64,000 bases of DNA from Cristatella mucedo (GCA_009760855.2 WPIO01000052.1:661501-725500), one strand, 5' to 3'; numbered from the stretch's first letter, positions 1-12,097 are shown. Numbers and translations: made by a program. Notes: a model not told the origin generated them from the letters alone.

Positions 1-354
1 CTTGGTCATAATTTAACCTCCGCCTTGGCGCGCGGGAACACGCTTCAATTCGCCTGAATGTAAGTACTTGACTGTTGATGCACTGGAGCCTGAGCCATCG
101 CTCTTCGCTGGGCGGCTCCAGTTTTGTGGAGCGCTCGATACTCTCGCCAGGGAAGCGAGAAGCCTGCCGGCTCTCCGTCGGCTCTCCTCTCATCTTCCGT
201 GCAAGCAGCGAGGCCGCCGGCGTGGCGTCAAAGTGTCAAGCCAGTACCGATGTACGCTTCACGTGTTGGCGCTGTCAATAGGAAGATCGGAGTCGCTTGC
301 ATTGCAATTCAACTCTCAAAAGGCTGGTCGTTAGTATCGCTCCCTCTCTCTTTC

Positions 355-400
<46 letters not shown>
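1..400. other. no gene seen; AT/TG microsatellite at the end
   Basis: Mixed-composition sequence with no exon, repeat family or domain I recognise. A short (TA)n then (TG)n microsatellite occupies roughly 359-400. Confidence 0.4.
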
Positions 401-401
<1 letters not shown>

Positions 402-484
402 AGATAAGGTCTAGAAACGGGCAAAATGTGATACAAACTAATTTGAAGAGTGATTGTTTGCTTAGAAAACCAGCCTTCCCAACG

Positions 485-530
<46 letters not shown>

Positions 531-570
531 TGGTTTGTATCACATTTTGGCCATTTCTAGACCTTATCTA
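401..570. repeat. inverted repeat, 40-bp arms around an AT microsatellite
   Basis: Bases 401-440 and 531-570 are reverse complements with about three mismatches (TAGATAAGGTCTAGAAA against TTTCTAGACCTTATCTA). The 90-bp spacer contains a pure (AT)n run at about 490-529. A LINE 3' fragment starts directly to the right. It could be a fold-back element or a rearranged target at the LINE insertion point. Confidence 0.75.
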
Positions 571-575
571 TCTAT

Positions 576-842
576 CATTTAGGACAGCATTTAGTGGGTC
601 CCTGTGATTCGTCCTTTATGTGCTTATGCGTGCTGACACTGTGCATGCTGCCACTAACCACATTTGCATGCTGACCCTGTGCATGTCACCCCTAACCATA
701 TTATTCATTTTGTTTGTTTTTCAAGCATGATTTTACTTACTATTCAATTGCATTTCACTTTGCAGCAAATGTAAAGCGCCTAGAAAGAGACTAAGTTCTC
801 TGAGGGCGCTTTATCAAGTGCAATATTATTATTATTATTATA
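576..842 (+). mobile_element. LINE family 1, 5'-truncated 3' end
   Basis: This is the untranslated 3' end of the window's commonest non-LTR element. It runs from TTTAGGACAGCATTTAGTGG through repeated GTGCATGCTG-type motifs to GCAAATGTAAAGCGCCTAGA, then TCTCTGAGGGCGCTTTATCA and a (TTA)n tail. Recognition rests on near-identical copies elsewhere in the window, two of which continue upstream into RT coding sequence. Microsatellite DNA grows directly out of its tail. Confidence 0.85.
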
Positions 843-852
843 TATATATATC

Positions 853-929
<77 letters not shown>

Positions 930-953
930 AGAGAGAGAGATAGATAGATAGAT
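841..953. repeat. (TA)n-(GA)n-(GATA)n microsatellite
   Basis: A compound microsatellite follows the (TTA)n tail of the adjacent LINE: about 55 bp of TA, then GA/GGGA, then GATA units. Confidence 0.9.
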
Positions 954-1974
954 ATTGCTCGTAGGGAATGCGAATAGTAAGTCATAAGTCTAAAAGTACC
1001 GAATCTGTATCCAGGCGCCTTTCAGGTTGCCACAAGAGAAGCCATAATGAAACGTGCAAAAACACCCGAGCATCGTCCTTAGACAGGTCTATGAAAGCAC
1101 ACATGACCCTTGGTTAGTAAAATTCTCTGAATCGCGCTCTGGTAAGCAAGCAGAGCACACGGACAGAGCAAACAGACAAGTTCACTTGGGCAGCGGAGAA
1201 GAGTTCACTTCCGTTCACTTCCGCTCAGTGGAGCGCATGCGTCTTTAGCTGAGATTCTTTCTCCTTCCAATGCAAAGTCAATGCAGGCGGTGCCTAAAGC
1301 AGGAAGTGAGTTTCAGACTCCCGGTGCGTAAGAAATGCAGGCCACACCGCTAAAAGATTGCAATTTTTTGCGTGAAATGGCGAGACTCCTGAAAGCCGGA
1401 AGCAGGCGCTGCGATAGCGCTAGTGCGGCGGCTTCCACGTCCGGACAGAACTAGGCAGCGGACACAGCGCTCGTCACGGGGCTAGTTTCAGCTGCTGACG
1501 CGCGACGGAAGCTGGTGATGCATGAGCCTTGCAACGTGGCAGCGACAAAGAGCACCCGTACCTTAGCACAAGACGTCCATATCCGTTACGTATTCACGTC
1601 TTTTTGACAGTGGTGGGGGTGGGGGTTACGTTCAACAGCAGCTATGGCATACTCCAACGGCTCAGTTGCCTAGAGCTCAAACCAGCTCAGATGTGAATGC
1701 TAAGTTTGGAAGCACCGCTGACTGCCTACTGTATCGCGTTGGCTTTTGTGCAGCCGCGGCCATTCGCATAACCAGTGTATCTTGATCATAATTCACATAG
1801 TCATAGTCATCATCGCATATTCAGTTCCTAGCCGTTACAGTTCAGGAACCGCGTATAACGAATATGAATCGAAATCTGGCGGATTTAGCTCGCCGCCGTT
1901 TCAAGGGCGCAGAAGCGGAGAAGCAAAATGATTGGCTGATGCAGGCGACCGGCAGGCGAGAGCGATCAGCTTGA
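954..1974. other. no gene seen
   Basis: About 1 kb with no long ORF, no domain and no recognised repeat. A short G-run sits near 1612-1625. Confidence 0.4.
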
Positions 1975-2110
1975 AGTCTATTCGATGCTTGATAGGTAGC
2001 CAGTGACGCTCAGACAGAAGTGGCGTGCTGCGGCTGGTACACCGTTAGCGACAGACCACCCGAGCTGCTGAGTTTTGCTCCAGTTGCAGACGAATAAGGG
2101 CATATATCGG
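1975..2110 (-). mobile_element. decayed LINE family 1 fragment (possible)
   Basis: GATAGGTAGCCAGTG and CTGCTGAGTTTTGC resemble the minus-strand stretch that encodes the SAARL...LHWLPV region in better copies (for example 24380-24470). Divergence is high and the ends are uncertain. Confidence 0.35.
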
Positions 2111-2689
2111 GAATCTTGGATGAAGAGAAACGCAGTAATATTGACGTGATGAAACAAACGCACGAACTTTATTGGCCCGTCATACTCTTGTCTAAGAGGG
2201 CCGTCGATTCTGAATATGTGTACTCCCGTATTGCTAATATTAAGATTTTCTCTCCTCAATTAATAGCTTCGATGAAAAACTTCGTAGGTTCACTTGATCC
2301 ATAAAAAATAAGCCTATAGATTCAAACCATTTTGCCGAAAGTGATAATTATGCTGCTCCTAAAGTTTTAGAAGACAGGTTATGCACGCGGCATTCTGCTA
2401 ATTATGAAAGTTGTATCCAAACTTATCGCAGTCTGGTGGCCTACGGAACCAACGCGGTGCTTGGAGAAAGACGACCACCTTAAAGATGTTCCAAAAGCAA
2501 ATAAGACTACTATACAAATTTCACACCAGCTCAACATCACTATCTCAATCTGATCGATCGTCAGTTCTAAATGTGGCTCAAGTCTTTTATACTACCAGTA
2601 ATTAAGTGGTCTCAGCTTGAACACATTACCATTGCTGACGACATCCGGCGGAATCCGGGGGGGGGGGGGTCTCTCATTGGTGTCTACCA
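2111..2689. other. no gene seen
   Basis: No reading frame or repeat recognised, apart from a run of Gs at about 2658-2669. Confidence 0.35.
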
Positions 2690-3190
2690 GACTTCCAGGG
2701 AGGGTCCACCATTGCTTAGGAAATCGTTTTTATGCAGACGATACACAGCTGCACCAGCGCTTTGATCACGCACATCCTTCCCGCACCTCGAACATTTTTA
2801 ACTTCATTGTAGCATTTATTCCTGAAACTTGCCTTAATGATAGCCAACTTTCTCAAATTGAATGACGATAATGCCTACTTTTTAGTATGGAAAAGCCATG
2901 GATTAAGTAGAAATATGAAGTCTAAACCTCAAAACGGGCTGGCCAGCATATCTCCTGTAGCATCTTCACTCAAATATGGGTTCGCTGCTCCAAAGTCACC
3001 TTTCACAAGATGATCGCATCAGCTTCAAAGCCAAGTCTGTGTACTTTCAGCTACGCAACATTGCGAAAATACCGGCTTGCTTAAATAAGGATAGGGCAGC
3101 CAAGCTGGTCCCGACTTTTGTGGCATCCCATCTAGACAACTGCACTTCACCATTTGAAGGTCTTCCTGCCTGTGCATAGAATGCTGACAG
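2690..3190 (+). mobile_element. decayed LINE family 1, RT palm to C-terminal region
   Basis: The plus strand encodes [20 protein letters not shown] at about 2720-2775. This is the YADD catalytic motif of reverse transcriptase followed by the family-1 downstream sequence. The copy continues as YFQLRNIAKIPACL at 3043-3090 and ends in GLPACA near 3178. Stops and frameshifts break it, so it is a dead fragment. Confidence 0.7.
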
Positions 3191-3639
3191 TTGTACCAAC
3201 AATCGCCACTCGGGTTTATGGTAACTGTTTAACAAAAACAGTAAATAGCTGTTTTTTCCAACTCTTTACTGTTTCTAACGAAATAATTTTGTAAACAAAA
3301 ATATATGACAACTGACGCTCCAACATTAACTAGGGATATGAAACGTATAACGAAAAACAAGTTTTTAAAATTTCTTTTGAACATCTTGGTGATATTTTAT
3401 GATGATTTTTTATCCGTCTGGCCAAAAACTAAAATTAATGTGCACTTTTGCAAACATTTAGTCAGATATTGATTAAATTTTATCTTGTGGCATCAACCAA
3501 TATTGATGTTCTTTTCAGCCGTGTCCTCAGTTTGGGTATGCGCCTCAAAACGAAAGAATCCAATCGCAGAAGATCTAGACGGTTAATTTGGACAATGCAA
3601 TAAAACAATCAAACGTTCTGGAACTCCACGACAACTTCG
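3191..3639. other. AT-rich, no gene seen
   Basis: AT-rich sequence between a LINE fragment and the hAT fossil. It may include non-coding 5' sequence of the hAT element, but I cannot show a terminal inverted repeat. Confidence 0.35.
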
Positions 3640-5310
3640 AAGAATCATCTCAAATACATGGAATTGATTTCTATAAACCTGCTGGAGGGTGTACATCCAA
3701 GGAAGAGACCGTGAACGATAAGAGAACGAAAATGATGATTGCCAATTTCCTGGGGTGAAAGAGTCTGAAGGAGATTGCTACCCATCTGGCTACAGATGGA
3801 ATATCGATAAGTGATACCACTAGAGATGAGCATATACGACAATCAGTCTCATGTGACGGATTCAAACTTCCAACGAACGTAAACGATGTTGTAAGGCTAG
3901 TGCCTGATGATTGAGAAAAAAAGAGAAGCCGATTGAAGAAAAGAGAAGTGATTGCCGCCATTAACGGAAAACTCGAGGCAGGAGTAAAATTTAGCATGAC
4001 TGTGGATGAATACACAATCACGAGTGGACGTCGATTCTTCGGAATCAACATTCATGATAGCAGCCATAAAACAGCAACAAAGACGGGTCTTGTTCGCACA
4101 TTTAGTTCGTGCACTGCTCTCGCTATGATCTAGTCGGTGAAACAGCATTTGAACGTTTTTGGAATAATAATGGGGGAGAGATTTGGTGGAATCTGCTCAA
4201 GACGGCGCTGCAGTAAATAAGAAATGTATTAGCCACATCGATGCCATCGGAAAGTTCTGCTTAGACCATGATCTTCGCCATGGAGTATGTGATACATTGT
4301 ACAAGACCATTTAAACCTAGATACTGACGATATTGGTGAAATGGACAATTTTGAAGCAGATACGGACTTGGAAATGATCAGTGACAATAAATTAGAAGGA
4401 GACGTTGATTACCCACGATATGCTTACGAAGTCACGCAAGATTATCAAATGTTTCAAAAAAAATCAAATGTTCGAAATAATGTCTTTTAATCCAAATGAA
4501 AAGCTAAGTTCGGATGCGAGATTAAATTGCATCTTGACGTGAAGACGAGCTGGAACTCCATCCCAATAATGTTAGAGCCGCTAGTAAAGCCAAAAGTCGC
4601 CATTCGCGAGACAATAGCCACATTTAAGGTGCAGGATATTATTGAGATATTAGATTTTGACGCCCTCAAAACTCTTCTGAAGACAATTGAACCTCTGAAA
4701 CTTGCTGTTGAGAATCTAAGTCGGGAAGACGCGACGTTGATGCGTGCTGACACAATTTTTAAATTCACGTTCAGCAAGCCCTCTAACCTGTACAACGACA
4801 TTAGTACAAAGCTCATGGAAAATTTGAAGTATCGCGTTGAGAAACGATTGAACAAGTGTGTCATGAACCTCTTGTGCAGTCTCAAAGATCCATCTGTAGC
4901 ACCGTAAAAAAATACACTAAATTTTGAAGGAAATCTAGCGTCTTGTCTATTTGGAGTCAACGGTGTAGAATTCGTCGTCGAACAGTCGTCAAAAGATGCT
5001 GAATGTGTGAAACTGACTCTTCAAGATGAAATGAATTAGTTACTTCAACAAGATAGTTCATCAACTGCAGTCGGAGGGCAAGGCAGTTTCACATGGCTCA
5101 AGTCAGAATTCACGCTCTTAAGGAACTCTTGCCAGCGAAGTGAAATCTCCAGAACTGGTACAATGCAATTGTATCAATTAAACCGATATAAATGGACGGT
5201 GAAAGAGTTTTTTCCGTTTGTACGAATTTTTATAAAAAGTTAAGATCGCGTCTTTCATACAAGTCGCTTAATGCCTTTGTATTCTTGGAATATTACTGTA
5301 AGAAGTAAAG
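3640..5310 (+). mobile_element. degenerate hAT-superfamily transposon (ZBED-like transposase)
   Basis: Three stretches read as one broken transposase. At 3985-4065 is KFSMTVDEYTITSGRRFFGI, the RNase H-like segment with a DEW/DEY catalytic aspartate context. At 4527-4907 is a 126-aa frame beginning MHLDVKTSWNSIPIMLEPLV, which is the helical insertion domain of BED-type hAT proteins. At 5192-5307 is ERVFSVCTNFYKKLRSRLS ending FLEYYCKK and a stop, which is the hAT C-terminal dimerisation motif. Order and spacing fit the family. Internal stops and frameshifts show it is a fossil. The strand is set by all three pieces. No terminal inverted repeats or 8-bp target duplications were identified. Confidence 0.75.
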
Positions 5311-5599
5311 ATGTATTGATTTACAACTTAGCGCGAAAGATACATACCCTATTTCTACGATGTATAATCCCTCATTTATTCCAAAATTAAGGATAAGATA
5401 ATGCAGAGGAGGCTTAAAAATTGGAGGTTACGTTTTTGCTTGAATATAAATCTAAATAGCGTACCTGCTTTGAATGCCGCCCACAAAAAATTAGCTGGTC
5501 GCAAAAATGTGTTCGGTAGGCTTATTTATTAACACACATTCGACATTTTACTGACTTGGAAAACCCTCATAATGGAGGGAGGACAAAGATGATGAGATA

Positions 5600-7135
5600 G
5601 ATGACTGCATAGACGAGGACTTCGATGACGGAGGCGATGGATAAGTCCAAAAAAATCCGGATGTGACCAAAACGACGACGGAGGTGGCCACGACGACGGC
5701 TCGTCATTGCAAGAGCCACCACGACATTGGCAGAGGACGTGACGACGGTGGCTATGACGTCGGCAGCGACAACGGTGGCCATGATGACCAAGATCAAGTT
5801 GGAATCCAAAAATTCGGAAATCAGAGAAAACAAGTTTATTCTTTTAGCTTCAAGCTAAAAGTAATTCAGTATGCAAAGAACAATGGCAATCATGCAGCAG
5901 AGAGAATTTTTGGACCTGTACCAGGCCGCAGAACAATCAGAACATGGAGGGTGGAAGAATAGGTTCTGAAAAAAATTCCCAAGGCATAAGAGAGCGTGGA
6001 GAAAAATCTGAAAAGTGGCTAAAGGTGGATAATGATGTTAAACCTTGAGTAGTTGAACACAAAGAAAATTGAATAGCTGTGTCAACCAAGATGATCCCAG
6101 CAGGAAGCCAAGAAAATATCTGTGAACAGAGGAGTGTGAACTTTACAGGAACTACGTAGTGGTGCAACCAGTTTATGAAACGTCAGGGCCTGGCCATGAG
6201 AACACGGACTAAATTGGCACACACATGTCACAGACATATGAAAAGAAGCTCCTGAACTTCCGGAAATTCACAATTTAAGCTGAGCAAAGAACACAACTTT
6301 GGGATGTCCCAGATCTGCAATATGGATGAGGTATCTGTAACATTTGACATACCAACAATAGACCTGTTAATGCTAAAGGAGCCAAGACGCTGTAAATAAA
6401 AACTACAGGAAACGAAAAAAGTCGATACACAACAGTGTTGGAATGCGCAGCAGATGGCGTATAGCTTAAACCGGAGGTCATTTTCTAGCATTAAACACTG
6501 CCAAAGAACAGATTTCAAAAGGATTGGTCATTGAAGTTCATGAAAAGGCTTGGATGGTCAGCGAGTAAATGAAAGTATGGTTTTCATAGGTGTTTGTCTG
6601 CCGACCGCGAGGTCCTTTAAAAATCCAGCCTTGTTCATGTTTGATTCGTTCAGGGGATATTTGAAGGACGAAGTTAAGAAAGTGGCAGCTAACATGAAAC
6701 TTAGTTGGCAGTTATCTCGGCGGTCTGAAGAATCAGTTGCAGCCTCTGGATTTAAGCGTCAATTTAATCAATTTAAGCATCAAATCATTCAAAGTTGCAT
6801 TACGAGAGAATTGGACCAAATGGATGGTGGGCCAGTCGGGTGACTACTTGAAACTAGCTGATTTAAAACACTGTTTTGTTTATCAGCAAAAGAGCTTTAA
6901 AGATTATTACCACCGCTTGCAGCGTCAACAAAGGATCACCCACCGCAGGATTCGAACCCACGACCTCGGGAACTCTCTCTTGAAGAGCAACACCTTACCT
7001 ATTGGGCTATGACGACACATGCAATGGACGGAACGGAAGGTGACGCAGTCCATGAAGAGGGTGACGACGACAGTGACGATAACGGATTTTCCACCAAATT
7101 TCAAGCCTGTGATATGAACGAGGAAGATGGAGAGG
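5600..7135 (+). mobile_element. degenerate pogo/Tigger-type (Tc1/mariner) transposon
   Basis: The N-terminal DNA-binding helix-turn-helix is visible at 5820-5960: FSFKLKVIQYAKNNGNHAAE then a GRRTIRTWR-type segment. The DDE region follows with DEVSVTFDIPTI near 6325, an EVHEKAWM-like stretch near 6530, ALFMFDSFRGYLKDEVKK near 6627-6680 and QLQPLDLSVN near 6737. The acidic tail continues as AMDGTEGDAVHEEGDDDSDD at 7020-7080. A SINE (6841-7015) splits the last two parts and a minus-strand LINE abuts the end. Frameshifts are frequent. It is a fossil of the family that gave rise to JRK/POGK-like genes. Confidence 0.75.
6841..7015 (-). mobile_element. SINE type B (tRNA-derived head)
   Basis: On the minus strand a tRNA-like head contains AGGTCGTGGGTTCGAATCCT, which holds a B-box (GGTTCGAATCC). 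It is followed by GATCCTTTGTTG, GCAAGCGGTGG, a CTCTTTTGC block and a tail ending TTAAATCAGCTAG. The same order of blocks recurs in eight other places in the window. It lies inside the pogo/Tigger fossil. Confidence 0.7.
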
Positions 7136-8425
7136 GTAATGTAATGTATCTCCATCTGTAACTCCGACAAGCCACAAAGACTGTGTGGGTGTTACGCAGG
7201 AGAGTTTAGTATAGCGAACTCACAGCCTAGGCGGCTTTCGGTCCGCATTCGGTAGCCATCAGACTTCGTCTCACGCAACAAAGAGAAAGTGGGAAGCATA
7301 GCAGAGTCAGGAGAGCAGTTGAGGTAGTGAGTAGCATGGAAGTAGCAGCCCAGGACCACTGGAAAGGATGTGCCATAGTCGGAAGCAGGAGAGTAGTTGT
7401 CGTTGCGTAATAATCGTGGAAGCGAGCTCCAAAGCCTACGACATGCATCGATAAAGCTTCTGTCGCCAACGGTCTTTAAGCGGAAGAATGGTACAGCTAA
7501 TGTATTGTCCACACAGGACCTGAGGGCGCGAACAGGCTGAAACTGATGCAGCAGTTCAACTAGGTATGCAGGAGCCAAGCCGTGGCAGACCTTGTGGGTC
7601 AGTGTAAGAACTCTGCTCTGTATCCGTTGATCGACCGGCAGCCATAGCAAAGGAGACACATGGTCAAACCTCTAAGACTTGAAAAATAGCCTTGCAGCCA
7701 TATTCATAGCCATCTGCAGTGACCTAGTTGCTTTTTTGGTAGCTCATCCAAAAGGGAGTTATAATAATCAAGCCGAGACAGAACTAGAACTAGAAGGGGC
7801 TAGTTAAATGTTTTACAAGCCACTGTGGAAGACAGCTCCTAATCTTAGACAGGGATCGGACGTGATGGCTAGCTGTAGAAGCAGTCTTCCGAATGAAGGT
7901 TTTAAAATTTAGACAGTTTTCAGAAACGATACCTAAATTCCGAGCACGCGGTGATGGTCGCACAGCAGCATCACTTGTTTGAACAGCAAAGCCTTCTAAC
8001 CCAGCCACACGCTTAAGGTGTCCTATGAACAGCAGTTCAGTTGTATCGTCATTTAGTTTTAAGAAATTTTTCGACCTCCAGAATCAAATGTCGGCAAGGC
8101 AAGCATTCAGTTTATCAGTTAGTGCAGTAGATTCAGACAGTTTGAATGAAACTTACAGCTGAGTATCGTCAGCATAAAAGTGATATCCTATTCCATGGAC
8201 CGAGGATGGACCCTTGAGGGACTTCACAGGAGACTGGTCTCGTGGGTGAGACCAGACCTCCACACGACACGAATTGAACACGATCAGACAAGTACGATTG
8301 AAACCACGCCAGTGTCTCGTCTGCCAGACCGATCGTTGTTCTCAATCGTCCAAGCAGAACTTCGTGATCGATGGTGTCGAAGGCAGCTGATAAATATAGG
8401 GATTTCAGATAACCCAATCTCTTTC
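7136..8425 (-). mobile_element. LINE family 2 (CR1/L2-like), RT and C-terminal part
   Basis: Read on the minus strand, 8417-8190 encodes [17 protein letters not shown] and [12 protein letters not shown] motifs of CR1/L2-type non-LTR elements. 8008-7790 gives AVRPSPRARNLGIV. 7659-7192 gives a 155-aa C-terminal segment with NDNYSPASDYG and TESRLGCEFAILNSPA. The 3' end is TGTAACTCC...TTACATTACAT. The part between RT and C-terminus is frameshifted. It abuts the end of the pogo/Tigger element. Confidence 0.85.
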
Positions 8426-9720
8426 TAGGTACTTTACATTTGCAGTAAAGGAAGCGCGATCAAATGGTTAGTGGTAGCATGCTCAATAACCAACAAGAAT
8501 AACATGGTTAGGGGTGACGTGCAGAATCAGCATGCAAATTGGTTAGTGGCGGCATGCACAGTGTTAGCACGCACAAGCACATCGAGGTCAAATCACAGGG
8601 ATCCACTAAATGCTGTCATAATTAGATGCGTTTTTATTTTTTTTTAATGTGGTCAAGTCAGGAGATGTCATGATGCAAGTCGGAAGTGAGTTCCAGGCTT
8701 TGGGAGCATACCAAATAAGGCACGGTCTCCAAAGATTTGAGGTTTGTTCGAGGTACAGGTGAGCGATTAGATTCCTAAAAGCGAGTGTTACGATGCTTAT
8801 GTAATGTAATGTATCTCCTTCTGTAACTCCACAAAGTCATAAAGACCATGTGGGTGTTACGCAGGAGAGTTTTGTATAGAGCACTCACAGCCTAAGCGGC
8901 TTTCGGTACGCATTCGGTAGCCAGCCTGATGGGGGAGTAAATCTGATAGGGAGGCTGGAGCCAAAGAATGAAGGGAGCTAAAAGTGAGTGACACAACCTT
9001 TAAGTAAATCCGTTGCTTGACTGGTAGCCAGTGCAGGTCAGCGAGAGGTGATGTGATGTGACAACTGCGACGCTCACAATAGAAAGCCTAGCTGCAGAGT
9101 TTTGCACCAGCTGCAAGCGCCCGATTGCACATGCCGGTAGACCAGCAAGCAGCGAGTTACAGAAGTCACGGCGGGATGTCGAAAATGCACGGACCAGTTT
9201 AGATTTGTGGTATCCCTGTGTATACAAGCCCGAAATTTAGCACTGTTATGTAGCTGAAAGTACGCAGACTTGACTGTGGAGCTGACGTAGTCGTCTAATG
9301 AAAGGTCACTTTGGAACATTACACCTAGATTTCGTGCAGATTCAACAGGGGATATACTGGCAGAACCGATTGTGAGCGGTAACCTTTCCAATTTATGAAT
9401 CACTCTTGGTTTGCTCATAACTAGTAGCTGGTTTTGTCATCATTCAATTTAAGAAAGTTTGCTGCCATCCGTGTGCCGGTGTCATCAATACATGCTGCAA
9501 GGGAATGGAGAGAATTCGAAGTGCTGGAGGGCTGGAAGGATCAAAGCAAAGGTAAAACTGAGTGTCGTCTACATAAAAGAAGTGAATTCCTAGGCAATCA
9601 CATCGCCTAGAGGAGAAATTGCGTACACTAAACTGACAGATATGGTTAGAGAATGAAGCAGATGACAGACACAAAAAGACTCTTGTTTTGTCTTCTGCTT
9701 CTGCTTCGTTGGGCAATCAG
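8426..9720 (-). mobile_element. LINE family 1, 3' half
   Basis: The minus strand carries the family-1 3' UTR (8426-8640), then the C-terminal coding region (9227-9000 and 9418-9074, with [15 protein letters not shown] and [20 protein letters not shown]), then the post-YADD segment near 9444-9560. Several frameshifts are present. A short family-2 fragment is nested at 8800-8923. Confidence 0.85.
8800..8923 (-). mobile_element. LINE family 2 fragment nested in family 1
   Basis: The family-1 text 'cgatgctta|gcctgatgg' seen uninterrupted near 41045 is split here by 124 bp. That piece matches the last part of family 2 (TGGCTACCGAATGCG... to TTACATTACAT on the minus strand). It is a 5'-truncated insertion. 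No clear target-site duplication is visible. Confidence 0.85.
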
Positions 9721-9739
9721 TCTAATCTTCCGTCGCTCT

Positions 9740-10030
9740 AACGATTGGACCACTAGAAGACGTAGACTGGACGCGATTGTACATGTACGACTCGAACCAG
9801 GCCCAGAGCCTCATCAGTCAGACTGATTATTATTCTCAATCGTGCAAGTACAATGCTGATATCAATAGTGTCGAATCCTGCCCGTAGATCGAGCGAGACC
9901 AGAGCATTGACGTTATCGCCATCGTTGCAACTTTCAAGGTCGTTGGTTAAATAGAGGAGATAAATTTCAATTAAATACTGTCGTTTGAATCTAGATAGAA
10001 ACTGTCCAGTGGGAAGCGTCTGTCTACTGC
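9740..10030 (-). mobile_element. LINE RT-region fragment
   Basis: The minus strand resembles the LDLRAGFDTIDISIVLARLR part of an RT finger/palm domain (near 9830-9910). It lies upstream of the family-1 half element but looks closer to family 2, so it may be a separate insertion. Confidence 0.5.
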
Positions 10031-10927
10031 CGCTACTCGTGAGTCAACATGAAGTCAATTCTATAGCCCTCGACGGGTTGCTCTGATAAGAGCTGACATT
10101 TCCTCCAACTCCTTTCATTTGTTGGTGCCACTCTAGTAACGCTTGCGACAATCCTTGAAAATCCTTTTTTAATATCTTGCGTTGCCAGGTGAAGTGAGGT
10201 GAAGTGACGTACGAAGTGCATCGACCTGTAATCGAGTCACGACCTTTTCTAAAGACTGTCAAAGATGTCCTCGGATTACAGCACTTGGCAAATTTGTTGA
10301 ATCAAATTACCACAGGCATCCAGGCAAAAAGTTCCAGAACTCGTGATGTTATGACCGCTCGACCCTTTCTAGTTCGGGTAGAGCTCAATGCGTGCAACGT
10401 GAAAAGGCTTGAAACTCGTTATACGCCAACGATAACGACTCAGCGCTCAATATTATGCAAGCAGCGTTAACAATAAGACCATATTACAAAAAAGCGAAAA
10501 CAATAGTGTTCATATTAAGGCTAATACAGTACATGACTTCCGACAGACTCGTTCACAGGCCTACAGAAGCTCACGCTTAGTGCTAGGACTAACCGCCCGA
10601 TAGACCGTTACTCCAGGAGAGCGACTGCGGTCAGGCCCGTGCCTCGTATAGTGTCCAGATCGTGTCGTACATAATCTCATTCGTGCGTAATAGTGAATCG
10701 CGCTGATCGTGAACCTCGGCTTACCTTGGCTATTTCATTAGCGGCTCAGTGTTAATTCAGCGGCCAAGCTTTAGTTCGCAATCGAGGTTTAACTGTCAAG
10801 CTCATAGTCCATAATCGCGACGCATTGCAGTATCCCCTCTTTTAAAACGCGTGTCCTTCTATGAACATTTGGTGGCTCGTCCGCACATAGAGGGCAGCCA
10901 AAATTCTTAAATTGAATTATGATAGAA
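10031..10927. other. no gene seen
   Basis: About 900 bp of apparently single-copy sequence without a recognisable frame or repeat. Confidence 0.4.
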
Positions 10928-11822
10928 TTAACTTACTATTTAGGGCGAACCATGAGTGATTCAGAAATTGGAAAGACTAACGCTCAAAGTCGGCTCTGCC
11001 AGTATATCTCCTGTTAATTTTGCACGAAATCCAAGAGTCACGCTCCAAAGTGACCTTTCGTTAGACGAACACAATCAAGTATGCTTACTTTCAGCTACAT
11101 AACAGTGCCAAAATTTGGGCTTGTTTAGAAAGGAATACCAGATCTAATAGTTCTATACACTTGCTACATCCCGTCTTGACTTCTGGAACTCACTGCTTGC
11201 TGGTCTACCGGCCTGTGAAATCAGGCCCTTACAGCTGGTGCACAACTCTGCAGCCAGGCTTGTCTTTCGTGAGCGTCGCAGTTGCCACATCACACCACTT
11301 CGCGCCGACCTGCACTAGGCCCCAGTCAAGCAACGGATCGACTTCAAGGTTTTGTCGCTCACTTTTAGGTCCCTTCATTCTTCGGCTCAAACCTACCTAT
11401 CAGATCTATTGCCCCACCATGCTAAGCATCGTACCACCCGCTTTTTGGAATCTAACTGTTTACCCACACCTCGTACAAACCTCAAATCCTTTGGAGACCG
11501 CACCTTCAGTTGGCATGCTCCCAAAGCCTGGAACTCACTCCCGCCTTGCGTCACGACATCCCCTGACTTGACCACATTTAAAAAGAAATTAAAAACGCAC
11601 CTATTTATGACAGCATTCAGTGAGTCGTGATTAGTCCATTACGTGCTAATGCGTGCTCACCCTGTGCATATCACCCCTAACCAGGTTATTATTGTTGTTT
11701 ATCAAGCATGCTACCACTCACCATTCGATCGTGTTTCCTGTGCAGCAAATGTAAAGCGCACAGGAAGAGATCGAGTTTTATGATGGCGCTTTATGAAGCG
11801 CTTTATCATTACTATTATCCTA
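10928..11822 (+). mobile_element. LINE family 1, 3' part
   Basis: The plus strand matches family 1 from just after the YADD region (GAACCATGAGTGATTCAGAA) through the C-terminal coding segment. 11161-11571 and 11352-11630 are two frames of one broken region, with PKAWNSLPPCVTTSPDLTT. The 3' UTR reads AAATGTAAAGCGCACAGGAA and then a short ATTACTATTA tail. It is 5'-truncated and frameshifted. Confidence 0.85.
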
Positions 11823-12097
11823 TCAAAAATATCCTATACATACTATATGTAACAACCTAATAAAAACACTCGAAACGGTTAAAATCAAGACTTAATCTTT
11901 TATGGGTCAAGAAAAGATCCCACGATAAATCCCTCAAAAATAAATAAGACCTACTCAAAACCGGGCTCCAATCACAACTCAAGCATCCAAGCACTCAGAA
12001 AGCAAGAATTCCATAACCCGTGTGAAGACAGAGGCTAACCTCTGGGGAAAGTAATTCAAGCCCGTGGAATAGGAAATCACACTCATTTTATTCTTGT

